Origin: Deinococcus sp. | GTDB taxonomy: Bacteria; Deinococcota; Deinococci; Deinococcales; Thermaceae | DNA: 24,269 bases | Direction of reading: 5' to 3' | Assembly: GCA_023382135.1 (NCBI GenBank) | Contig: JAMCQK010000149.1 | Coordinates: 1 to 24,269 of the forward strand | Part shown: positions 8,474 through 15,420 of the stretch, piece by piece | How positions within the stretch are numbered: the first letter of the stretch is position 1 | Layout: each line of letters starts with the position of its first letter | Translations under genes and position numbers: made by a program | The notes under the pieces: model-generated | Databases searched by the model: none | Seen by the model: the letters and a program-made list of their open reading frames with translations, nothing else | Told to the model about the DNA's origin: nothing

Positions 8474-8517
8474 TTTGCAGGGTGCTTTATGCTCGGTATG
8501 AGGCTGCGAGATACCGA
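8474..8517 (+). promoter_or_regulatory. Candidate ydc promoter with overlapping operator-like repeat
   Basis: TTTGCA (8474-8479) and TATGAG (8497-8502), 17 bases apart, form a plausible sigma-A promoter before ydcS. An inverted repeat, TCGGTAT (8493-8499) with ATACCGA (8511-8517) and an 11-base spacer, overlaps the -10 and likely start point. This is the position expected of a repressor site. No regulator gene adjoins it, and the site resembles no operator I can name. The rest of the divergent 8149-8529 gap shows no gene. Confidence 0.35.
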
Positions 8518-8529
8518 ATGGAGGTAAGC

Positions 8530-9681
8530 GTGAAGAAGTATATATGGATCATCTTAGGTTTGGTGCTGGTGTGTGCAGGCATTGTTTTCAGCCAGAAACC
8601 GCTCCAGTCGGTGGGAGCAGGCGAGGGCCGGCTGGACATTATTGCCTGGCCAGGCTACATCGAGCGCGGCGAAAGCGATAAAAGCTACGACTGGGTTACC
8701 CAGTTCGAGAAGAGCACCGGCTGTAAGGTGAATGTAAAGACCGCTGGCACCTCGGATGAGATGGTCGCCCTGATGAACCAGGGAGGCTACGACCTTGTGA
8801 CCGCTTCGGGCGATGCCTCCTTGCGCCTGGTGTACGGCAAGAAGGTACAGCCGGTAAACATCAAGCTGATCCCAAGCTACTCAACTGTGGACCCCAGGCT
8901 GCAGAACGCTCCTTGGCATACCGTGAACGGGGTTCACTATGGTACTCCCTACCAGTGGGGTCCGAACGTGCTGATGTACAACAAGACCGTGTTCAAGACC
9001 GCTCCCACCAGCTGGGCGGTCACCTTTATTGAACAAACCTTGCCGGATGGCAAGTCTAACAAGGGTCGCATTCAAGCCTATGACGGGCCTATCTACATTG
9101 CCGACGCCGCGCTTTATCTGATGAAGACCCAGCCTGCGCTGGGCATTAAAGATCCCTATGAGCTAAATGAAAAGCAGTACGCCGCCACCCTGCAGCTCTT
9201 ACGCGGCCAGCGCAAGCTGGTGCAGCGCTACTGGCATGATGCCAATGTGCAGGTGCAGGACTTTACCAATGAGGGCGTGGTCGCAAGCGGCTCGTGGCCC
9301 TACCAGGTGAATACGCTGGTGGCCAACAAGCAGAACATTGGCAGCACGGTCCCCAAGGAAGGTGCCACCGGCTGGGCCGATACCACCATGATGCATGTGA
9401 ATGCCAAACATCCCAACTGCGCTTACAAGTGGATGGAATGGTCTTTGAACCCCAAAGTTCAAGGTGATGTCGCCGCTTGGTTTGGCTCGGTACCCGTGGT
9501 GCCGAAGGCGTGTTCGTCGAGCGATTTGCTGGGCACTGAAGGTTGCAAGACCAACGGCAGCACCCTTTTTAGCCAGATCTACTTCTGGAAGACCCCCACC
9601 GCGCAGTGCAAGACTCAGGGCACGTGTGTTCCATATTCACGCTGGGTAACAGATTACGTGGCGATTATGGGCGGAAGATAG
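8530..9681 (+). CDS. ydcS: Polyamine-type ABC substrate-binding protein YdcS
   Basis: This is a 383-residue periplasmic binding protein with an N-terminal hydrophobic signal segment (residues 3-21, KKYIWI to the VFSQ region). It is closely similar to E. coli YdcS: WPGYIERGE, TGCKVNVKT, DLVTASGDASLRL, YGTPYQWGPNVLMYN, DGPIYIADAALYL, PNCAYKWMEWSLNPK and the RWVTDYVAIMGGR end are all recognisable. Several Cys (TGCK, PNCA, EGCK, AQCK, GTCV) probably form disulfides outside the cell. GTG was chosen because GGAGG ends 5 bases before it; an upstream in-frame ATG would place that ribosome site inside the gene. It is the first gene of ydcSTUV-patD. Putrescine or a related amine is the likely ligand (inferred from family and context). 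Confidence 0.92.
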   Translation: MKKYIWIILGLVLVCAGIVFSQKPLQSVGAGEGRLDIIAWPGYIERGESDKSYDWVTQFEKSTGCKVNVKTAGTSDEMVALMNQGGYDLVTASGDASLRLVYGKKVQPVNIKLIPSYSTVDPRLQNAPWHTVNGVHYGTPYQWGPNVLMYNKTVFKTAPTSWAVTFIEQTLPDGKSNKGRIQAYDGPIYIADAALYLMKTQPALGIKDPYELNEKQYAATLQLLRGQRKLVQRYWHDANVQVQDFTNEGVVASGSWPYQVNTLVANKQNIGSTVPKEGATGWADTTMMHVNAKHPNCAYKWMEWSLNPKVQGDVAAWFGSVPVVPKACSSSDLLGTEGCKTNGSTLFSQIYFWKTPTAQCKTQGTCVPYSRWVTDYVAIMGGR

Positions 9682-9689
9682 CCGGGTAA

Positions 9690-9760
9690 GACCCCTGTCT
9701 TTAGGCGTCCCTCCTGCAAGGCAAGGAGGGACAGAAGGGGTCGAGTTAACAAGGGCTTGT
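9690..9760 (+). promoter_or_regulatory. Intercistronic stem-loops between ydcS and ydcT
   Basis: The 83-base gap contains a two-step hairpin. Outer arms GACCCCT (9690-9696) and AGGGGTC (9736-9742) enclose inner arms GTCCCTCCT (9707-9715) and AGGAGGGAC (9724-9732) with an 8-base loop. A second small hairpin, AACAAG-CTTGTT (9749-9760), contains the AAGGG that is the only ribosome-site candidate for the ydcT ATG at 9765. Such structures usually make the binding protein more abundant than the membrane subunits, through 3' protection or partial termination. The second hairpin could also mask ydcT translation. Confidence 0.65.
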
Positions 9761-9764
9761 TTTC

Positions 9765-10775
9765 ATGCAGAACGCGGTTGAGTTAAAGAACGTCTCCTGC
9801 GTCTTTGGAACGGTGCATGCTGTTGATCACATCAGCCTCGAGGTCCTTGCTGGAGAGTTTTTTTCCTTGCTGGGGCCTTCCGGATCGGGAAAAACCACCT
9901 GTCTTCGGCTGATTGCCGGGTTTGAACGGCCTTCGAGCGGCTCGATTGTTCTTTTGGGCAAGGACGCGGCATCACTCCCACCGTATGCGCGGGAAGTGAA
10001 CACTGTTTTCCAGGACTACGCGCTTTTTCCGCACATGAGCGTGCTTGACAACGTAGCCTACGCGCTGATGGTGCGGGGTATTGGCAGGCTGGAGCGGCAT
10101 AGGCGTGCTTTAGAGCTTTTAGAAATGGTCAAGTTGCGGGGTATGGAAAAGCGCAGGCCCGCCGAACTGAGCGGTGGGCAGAGGCAGCGGGTAGCCCTGG
10201 CCAGAGCTCTCGTCAATAAACCACGCATTTTGCTTTTGGACGAACCCCTGGGAGCGCTGGATCTGAAGCTGCGGGAGGAAATGCAGATTGAGCTAAAGTC
10301 GCTCCAGCGCCAGCTGGGAATTACCTTTGTTTATGTTACCCACGACCAGAGCGAGGCGCTTTCGATGAGTGACCGCGTAGCGGTGTTCAACCGCGGGCGC
10401 ATTGAGCAACTGGATAGTCCCAAGAAGTTGTACGAATATCCGGAAACCGAATTTGTGGCTCGGTTTGTAGGAAGCGCCAACGTGCTTGCGGGCAAGGAGC
10501 TTGGCCTGGATGGTGGAAAGTTTGCCATCAGACCCGAGCGCATCCGGATTGAACCAGGACGGATAAGTGGAACGAATTCTCTTGTGGGCCGTTTGATCGA
10601 CGTGCATTTTCTCGGCTCGCAGACGCGGTATGAGGTCACGCTGGTCAATAATTCCACCATCCGTATGACGGTGGTTGCGCCTGCCGGGGGAGAGGCCGGC
10701 CTCGAGGCCGGCTCCGAAGTCACCCTTACATGGAACCCTGGATCGCTTAGAAAACTACGCGAAGGTGAGGCGTGA
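9765..10775 (+). CDS. ydcT: Polyamine ABC transporter ATPase YdcT/PotA-type
   Basis: This is a 336-residue cytoplasmic ATPase subunit. Walker A GPSGSGKTT is at 37-45, Q-loop Gln at about 83, signature LSGGQRQRVA from 135, Walker B ILLLDEP from 155 and switch His at 193 (THDQ). A C-terminal TOBE-like regulatory region follows (RPERIRIEPG to the end), as in PotA and other spermidine/putrescine importers. All catalytic motifs are intact. It follows ydcS after a structured gap and its stop overlaps the ydcU start (GTGA), so it energises the YdcUV pore. Confidence 0.93.
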   Translation: MQNAVELKNVSCVFGTVHAVDHISLEVLAGEFFSLLGPSGSGKTTCLRLIAGFERPSSGSIVLLGKDAASLPPYAREVNTVFQDYALFPHMSVLDNVAYALMVRGIGRLERHRRALELLEMVKLRGMEKRRPAELSGGQRQRVALARALVNKPRILLLDEPLGALDLKLREEMQIELKSLQRQLGITFVYVTHDQSEALSMSDRVAVFNRGRIEQLDSPKKLYEYPETEFVARFVGSANVLAGKELGLDGGKFAIRPERIRIEPGRISGTNSLVGRLIDVHFLGSQTRYEVTLVNNSTIRMTVVAPAGGEAGLEAGSEVTLTWNPGSLRKLREGEA

Positions 10776-11704
10776 GCCCCGCAGCTTCCAAGGCCATACT
10801 CCGAAAATTATCCGACAGCCTTTTCCTCAGGCCGCGCTTAGCTTTGTTGCTCCTGCTCCTTCCTCCGCTTTTGTGGCTGGGTGTCATCTACCTTGGCTCT
10901 TTGCTCAACCTCTTGCTCTATAGCTTTTACTCCATTGACGACTTCACTGGGCAAGTTAAGTATCAGTTCACCTTGGACACGTTTCGCGCCCTGCTTTCCT
11001 CTCCTGCAAACCTGGATATTGTGGCCAGGACCGTACTTATGGCCGTGGCGGTGACGGTCGCGTGCGGGGTGATTGCTTTTCCTATGGCGTACTTCATGGC
11101 TTTTTACGCGCGAGGGAACACCAAGGCTTTCTGGTACCTAGCGGTGCTCCTGCCCTTGTGGTCCAGTTACTTGGTGCGCGTGTACGCCTGGCGGCTGATT
11201 CTGGCGCAGGAAGGCATTATTAGTTGGTTTTTCAATCAACTGCACTTGGGCTGGCTTTTGAACGCGATCCTGGCAGTCCCGGTGCTTGGCGGGCCGAGCC
11301 TGTCGTCCTCGTACTTTGGCATGTTCCTGGTTTTCGTATACATCTGGCTTCCATACATGATCCTTCCCATACAAGCTGCGCTCGAACGCGTGCCCAAGTC
11401 GTTGATTCAGGCCTCTGCAGATCTCGGCGCCAGACCTGCGCAGACTTTCAGGACGGTAATTCTTCCACTGGCTATGCCGGGCGTGGTGGCCGGGTCTATC
11501 TTTACGTTTTCGCTCACTCTGGGCGACTACATCATCCCTGGCGTGGTGGGTGCGCCGGGGTATTTCATCGGGCAGATGGTTTATGTGCAGCAGGGGAACG
11601 CGGGGAATATCCCGCTGGCGGCGGCATTCTCGGTGGTGCCGATTGTGATTATCGGGCTCTACCTGGCGTTCGCCAGAAGAGCGGGGGCCTTCGATGCGCT
11701 CTAG
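10772..11704 (+). CDS. ydcU: Polyamine ABC permease subunit YdcU/PotB-type
   Basis: This is a 310-residue inner-membrane permease with about six hydrophobic segments. It has the binding-protein-dependent transport EAA loop (LIQASADLGARPAQTFRTVILPLAMPG), through which it docks to the ATPase. Sequence style (FMAFYARG, LPLWSSYLVRVYAWR, FSLTLGDYIIPG) fits the PotB/YdcU family. GTG start overlaps ydcT by 4 bases with GGTGAGG just upstream. The 3' end overlaps ydcV by 11 bases. It should pair with YdcV as a heterodimeric pore. Confidence 0.92.
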   Translation: MSPAASKAILRKLSDSLFLRPRLALLLLLLPPLLWLGVIYLGSLLNLLLYSFYSIDDFTGQVKYQFTLDTFRALLSSPANLDIVARTVLMAVAVTVACGVIAFPMAYFMAFYARGNTKAFWYLAVLLPLWSSYLVRVYAWRLILAQEGIISWFFNQLHLGWLLNAILAVPVLGGPSLSSSYFGMFLVFVYIWLPYMILPIQAALERVPKSLIQASADLGARPAQTFRTVILPLAMPGVVAGSIFTFSLTLGDYIIPGVVGAPGYFIGQMVYVQQGNAGNIPLAAAFSVVPIVIIGLYLAFARRAGAFDAL

Positions 11705-12497
11705 TTCATCAATCGGACTGAAAATCGCAGCGGGTATGGGACTGCTGTTTTTGCACTTCCCGCTTTTAATCATCCTGCTTTACGCATTTACCAGCGAGGA
11801 CAAGACCTATAAGTTTCCCCCGCCCGGCCTAACCTTGAAATGGTTTGCCATTGCAGCGAGCCGGAACGACATCTGGGAGGCACTGTTCCTTTCTGTCAAG
11901 GTGGCGGCGGCGGCAACCCTAATCGCTCTGGTTCTTGGCACCATGGTGGCCGCTGCACTTTACCGGAGTAGCTTTTTCGGCAAGGACTCGATTACCTTGT
12001 TGCTTATCCTGCCTATTGCGCTCCCGGGCATTCTTACCGGATTGGCGTTGCTTACCAGCATCACGCGAGCCGGACTGGACCCTGGGTTCCTGACCATTGT
12101 GGTGGGTCACGCTACCTTTTGTATTGTGGTAGTGTTCAACAACGTGGTGGCCAGGCTTCGGCGCATGTCGTATTCGCAGATTGAAGCCTCGATGGACCTG
12201 GGAGCCGATGCCTTGCAAACGTTTCGTTACGTGGTTCTGCCGAACATTGCAACCGCGCTGTTGGCCGGAGGGATGCTGGCGTTTGCACTCTCCTTCGATG
12301 AAGTAATTGTCACCACCTTTACCGCCGGGAAAGAAGAGACCCTCCCTATCTGGTTTTTGAGCGAGCTCTTTAGGCCCAGGGACCGCCCGGTGACCAACGT
12401 GGTGGCAATCTTCGTGATTGCGGTAACACTCCTGCCCATTTTGCTGTCGCAGCGCCTGACGCAGAGCTTCGAGGAGATGCACGGGGGAGGGAAGTAG
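11694..12497 (+). CDS. ydcV: Polyamine ABC permease subunit YdcV/PotC-type
   Basis: This is a 267-residue inner-membrane permease, about the length of E. coli YdcV. It has a short polar N-terminus, a first membrane segment (MGLLFLHFPLLIILLYAF), further helices and the cytoplasmic EAA loop EASMDLGADALQTFRYVVLP. The PotC-type FALSFDEVIVTTFTAG follows. It starts inside ydcU (11-base overlap), indicating coupled translation. The stop is followed by a 157-base spacer before patD. Confidence 0.92.
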   Translation: MRSSSSIGLKIAAGMGLLFLHFPLLIILLYAFTSEDKTYKFPPPGLTLKWFAIAASRNDIWEALFLSVKVAAAATLIALVLGTMVAAALYRSSFFGKDSITLLLILPIALPGILTGLALLTSITRAGLDPGFLTIVVGHATFCIVVVFNNVVARLRRMSYSQIEASMDLGADALQTFRYVVLPNIATALLAGGMLAFALSFDEVIVTTFTAGKEETLPIWFLSELFRPRDRPVTNVVAIFVIAVTLLPILLSQRLTQSFEEMHGGGK

Positions 12498-12654
12498 CGG
12501 CTTCGCTCGGCCGAAGGCTAGCTTCCTCTAGGCTTAGCTTTGTATGCTCATGTAGTCCCGCACGCCACCCACAAGGCCAACAAAATCTTAGGTTGGCAAA
12601 GGGCGCTGGTGTTCTTGGTGGTGACATCCACCCACGTTTTGCCAGGAGGATAAG
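12498..12654 (+). promoter_or_regulatory. ydcV-patD spacer with hairpin and strong ribosome site
   Basis: This 157-base gap contains several short symmetries, the clearest being GCCAAC (12576-12581) with GTTGGC (12592-12597). Near the start is CTTCG-CGAAG type symmetry. No T-run follows either, so there is no convincing terminator, and patD can be read through from the transporter genes. A strong AGGAGG lies about 6 bases before the patD ATG. I found no clear independent promoter. Confidence 0.4.
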
Positions 12655-14079
12655 ATGCAGACCAAGCTCTTGATCAACGGCCAGTTTGTCCAAGGTGAAG
12701 GAAGCCCGGTGGAGGTGGTGAATCCCGCCACCGGTGAAGTTCTGGCAAAGGTTCCCGAAGCCAGCGGTGAACAGGTGTCTCGGGCAGTGGAAGCAGCGGA
12801 GAGGGCTTTTGCCGGTTGGTCGCAGACCACGCCCAAGGACCGGTCGCTGTTACTCTTAAAGCTCGCCGACAAGATTGAAGAGAAGGCCGAGGAGTTCGCC
12901 AAGCTTGAGTCACTTAACTGCGGTAAGCCTTACGCCGCCGTTGTCAACGATGAAATCCCGGCGATCTCCGACTGTTTTCGCTTTTTTGCCGGGGCGGCAC
13001 GCACCATGAACGGAGCAGTTGCGGGGGAATACTTGGCCGGCCACACCAGCATGATCCGCCGCGACCCGATAGGCGTGGTGGCGTCCATTGCTCCGTGGAA
13101 CTATCCCTTGATGATGGCTGCCTGGAAGCTGGCTCCTGTGTTGGCGGCCGGGAATACTAGTGTTCTGAAGCCCAGCGAGCAAACGCCACTTTCCACGCTG
13201 ATGTTGGCGGAAATTCTGGCGGAGCTTTTCCCGGCGGGGGTGTGCAACGTGGTGACGGGCGTCGGGGCTACTACCGGCTCGAGCCTGATTAACCACCCCA
13301 AGGTGCGCATGATTTCGCTTACGGGGAGCATTGCCACCGGAACCAAAGTGTTGGAGGCGGCGAGCGGCAACATGAAGCGCACCCATCTGGAACTTGGAGG
13401 CAAGGCGCCAGTGATTGTCATGGATGACGCCGACCTCGAGGCCGCCGTCCAAGGCATCCGCATTTTCGGCTACTACAATGCGGGCCAAGACTGTACCGCA
13501 GCCTGCCGTGTGTATGCGGGCTCAAAAATTTACGACAAGTTTGTCTCGGAACTGGCCAGCGCGGTATCCAGCATCAAGATGGGAACCCAGAACGAAGAAG
13601 GCGTGGAGATGGGACCGCTGATTACCGCACGGCAACGCGAGCGCGTGGCTGGTTTTGTGGATCGCGCCAAAGCTCAGAAACACGTTGAGGTAGTTGCTGG
13701 CGGCGGGATCCGAACGGGCAACGGCTTTTTCTACGAACCCACGGTTGTTGCTGGAGCTAAGCAGGATGACGAGATTGTACGCAAGGAAGTGTTTGGCCCG
13801 GTGGTGAGCGTGACGCCTTTCAAGGATGCCGACCAAGCCATTGATTGGGCCAACGACTCTGACTACGGCCTGGCGTCCTCGGTCTGGACCCAAGATGTTG
13901 GCCGGGCGATGAAAATTGCCAGCCGCTTGCAGTACGGCTGCACCTGGATCAACACCCACTTCATGCTGGTAAACGAAATGCCCCACGGTGGGCTGAAGCA
14001 GAGCGGGTACGGAAAAGATATGAGCGTCTACGCCCTCGAGGACTACACTGTGGTAAGGCATGTGATGGTGAAGCATTAG
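12655..14079 (+). CDS. patD: Gamma-aminobutyraldehyde dehydrogenase PatD
   Basis: This is a 474-residue aldehyde dehydrogenase with the same length and numbering as E. coli PatD (YdcW). It oxidises 4-aminobutanal (in equilibrium with 1-pyrroline) to GABA with NAD+. Catalytic C280 (AGQDCTAACR) and general-base E246 (HLELGGKAP) are present, as are the cofactor motifs APWNYPLMMAAWK, KPSEQTPL and LTGSIATG. Near the C-terminus PHGGLKQSGYGKDM and the YTVVRHVMVKH tail match the E. coli enzyme closely. It is the last gene of ydcSTUV-patD, so transport and first oxidation are co-expressed. The upstream amine transaminase must come from elsewhere, possibly from the minus-strand block of this window. 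Confidence 0.94.
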   Translation: MQTKLLINGQFVQGEGSPVEVVNPATGEVLAKVPEASGEQVSRAVEAAERAFAGWSQTTPKDRSLLLLKLADKIEEKAEEFAKLESLNCGKPYAAVVNDEIPAISDCFRFFAGAARTMNGAVAGEYLAGHTSMIRRDPIGVVASIAPWNYPLMMAAWKLAPVLAAGNTSVLKPSEQTPLSTLMLAEILAELFPAGVCNVVTGVGATTGSSLINHPKVRMISLTGSIATGTKVLEAASGNMKRTHLELGGKAPVIVMDDADLEAAVQGIRIFGYYNAGQDCTAACRVYAGSKIYDKFVSELASAVSSIKMGTQNEEGVEMGPLITARQRERVAGFVDRAKAQKHVEVVAGGGIRTGNGFFYEPTVVAGAKQDDEIVRKEVFGPVVSVTPFKDADQAIDWANDSDYGLASSVWTQDVGRAMKIASRLQYGCTWINTHFMLVNEMPHGGLKQSGYGKDMSVYALEDYTVVRHVMVKH

Positions 14080-14166
14080 TTTCCAGTTGATGCCAGCGCG
14101 CCGAGTATGTCTGGTAGCTCCTGGGACATTTTCTTGGCTGCTTTCATATGTACGGCATCCTGCTAC

Positions 14167-14418
14167 ACGCGAAGTCGATTAGCTGTACAGATGCTCGCTA
14201 GAAGCTGGCACATATCATGGAAGAGGTTTCACGTGACCATAACCCTATGGCCAAGAAGCGTGACGAAGCGGTTGTCGTGATTTCGCTGGAAAACCTGGAA
14301 AACTATGAGCATTACAAGAGGCCGACTATCTATTGCGAAACCCGACCAACGCTAGCTGGCCTTGAAGTCCATTGAGCAACTTGAGCGAGCAAGGGCAAGA
14401 CCGAGAAAATTGACCTAG
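14167..14418 (+). pseudogene. yefM: Decayed antitoxin yefM
   Basis: These are remnants of a YefM/Phd-family antitoxin, readable only by switching frame. ARxKLAHIMEEVSRDHNP and AVVVISLENLENYE are recognisable, with an in-frame TAG at 14199-14201 where relatives have Gln. After a frame change EADYLLRNPTNASW follows, then another change gives LKSIEQLERARARPRKLT and the TAG at 14416-14418. Upstream, ACGCGAAGT at 14167 looks like a start ATG mutated to ACG plus a two-base insertion (inferred). An intact YefM represses its promoter and neutralises YoeB; this one cannot make a full protein. The toxin remnant begins four bases after its stop. Confidence 0.8.
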
Positions 14419-14422
14419 GTTG

Positions 14423-14683
14423 ATGTAGCTTGTTTTCTCTGAAGCGGCCTGGGAGCACCAGCTCTATTGGCGGGCCACTGATAGGAAAGAGATTTCTCAA
14501 GTTCGCCTGCTAATCAAAGAAATCAAGCGCGACCCTTACCGGGGAATTGGTAAACCAGTGGCCCTAAAACACGCATTGTTTGGCTGCTGGTCTCGCTGGA
14601 TAGACAGCGAGCACCGAACCGCCTACAAAGTCGAAGGCGATAACCTGCGAATTGCCCAGCTTCGTTTCCGCTACGAGCCGTGA
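14423..14683 (+). pseudogene. yoeB: YoeB toxin gene with a stop at codon 2
   Basis: A reading frame of 86 codons matches the YoeB ribosome-dependent mRNA interferase. It shows LVFSEAAWEHQLYW, LLIKEIKRDPYRGIGKP, LKHALFGCWSRWI and the HRTAYKVEGDNLRIAQLRFRY end, where the catalytic Glu/Arg/His/Tyr of the family lie. The body is intact, but the ATG at 14423 is followed at once by TAG, where relatives have Lys (AAG), and no in-frame alternative start precedes the active-site region. This is a single-base loss of the toxin. It fits loss of the antitoxin next door: a live toxin without antitoxin would be lethal. Sequencing error is possible but the neighbouring antitoxin is also broken. Confidence 0.85.
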
Positions 14684-14690
14684 TGCTTTG

Positions 14691-14705
14691 GACTACGCCG
14701 TAGTC
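14691..14705. repeat. 15-base palindrome after yoeB
   Basis: GACTACG-C-CGTAGTC is a perfect 7-base inverted repeat with a single central base, 7 bases after the yoeB stop. It has no T-run and too small a loop for a normal terminator hairpin, so a DNA-level site is possible. The remaining stretch to 14794 holds nothing else I recognise. Confidence 0.4.
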
Positions 14706-14794
14706 TAAGCAGTATGTGATGGTGAAATACTGCGTGGAACAAGTTGAAAGTGGGGCGCCGCATGCTGTTCTGCTTTTGGCACATTAGCTGGCTA

Positions 14795-15358
14795 TCAGGC
14801 GTTTAGCTGGTTATGATCAACTACTTCGCCGCGGGCAGGGTAGTTATTTTTGAGGACGTAATCAATCGCGCCCAGAATATCTTCTACGTGGGGTCTGGCG
14901 AAAGGCATGGTTTGAACCGAGGCGAAAAATAAGGTTCCATCAGGGTTTATCAAGAACTGGCCGGGCTCGCTGAACAAGGCTGGCTCTTCGACGCCCGTAG
15001 AAGTTTTGCCCCGGCTAGAGGAAATGTAGAGCCCCCATTCACGAGCTTTACCGAGGCTAAGGCCATAGCCGATGGTGAGATGCTCGAGCCTCCAGTTATC
15101 CCTGGCCATGCGAGCCCGTTCTTCGTTGTCGCTACTAAGGGCAAGGATGCTAACCCCGCGCGATCTGAAATCCTCTAGCCTGTTGTCCAGCTCTCGCAAC
15201 TGTTTGCTACAGATAGGGCAGTGGTAGCCCCGGTAGAACACTACCAGGAGGAAGTTTTCAGGCTTTTGATCTGAGAGTCTCCAAACATTTCCGTTGACCG
15301 TTGGTACTTCTAATGCCGGAACCATTTGGCGTGGGAACAGTGGGATAATTTGGGACAT
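14795..15358 (-). CDS. Peroxiredoxin-like (AhpC/TSA) protein
   Basis: This is a 187-residue thioredoxin-fold protein of the AhpC/TSA superfamily. The active-site loop is YRGYHCPICSKQL with C47 and C50 (a CxxC arrangement as in peroxiredoxin-like proteins, rather than the single peroxidatic Cys of classic Prx). This is followed by RGVSILALSSDNEERA, and FLINPDGTLFFASVQ near the end. A thiol peroxidase or disulfide reductase role in the cytoplasm is likely; no signal peptide is seen. The start at 15358 was chosen because AAAGGAGG precedes it; an upstream in-frame ATG would put that site inside the gene. It follows the tetR gene after 62 bases. Confidence 0.85.
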   Translation of the reverse strand: MSQIIPLFPRQMVPALEVPTVNGNVWRLSDQKPENFLLVVFYRGYHCPICSKQLRELDNRLEDFRSRGVSILALSSDNEERARMARDNWRLEHLTIGYGLSLGKAREWGLYISSSRGKTSTGVEEPALFSEPGQFLINPDGTLFFASVQTMPFARPHVEDILGAIDYVLKNNYPARGEVVDHNQLNA

Positions 15359-15383
15359 GCAGCCTCCTTTAGCAGGAAACAAG

Positions 15384-15402
15384 GTTCCAATTATTCTGGA
15401 AC
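15384..15402. promoter_or_regulatory. Operator-like palindrome upstream of the peroxiredoxin gene
   Basis: GTTCCA-ATTATTC-TGGAAC is an inverted repeat in the 62-base gap between tetR and the peroxiredoxin gene, 26-44 bases before the latter's start. A second one, ATTTCA-AAA-TGAAAT, occupies 15407-15421 and ends at the tetR stop. AT-rich bases inside the first repeat (AATAAT on the minus strand) could be the -10 of a peroxiredoxin promoter, with TTTTGA as a weak -35. TetR proteins commonly bind such repeats next to their own gene; binding here is inferred. Confidence 0.45.
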
Positions 15403-15420
15403 GCCCATTTCAAAATGAAA

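Larger units (their letters stand above)
14060..14726. repeat. 13-base direct repeats bracketing the toxin-antitoxin remnant
   Basis: ATGTGATGGTGAA occurs at 14060-14072, inside the last codons of patD, and again at 14714-14726. The two copies flank exactly the stretch that carries the decayed yefM-yoeB pair. This could be a scar of insertion by recombination or duplication of the patD end. It could also be chance. Confidence 0.45.
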
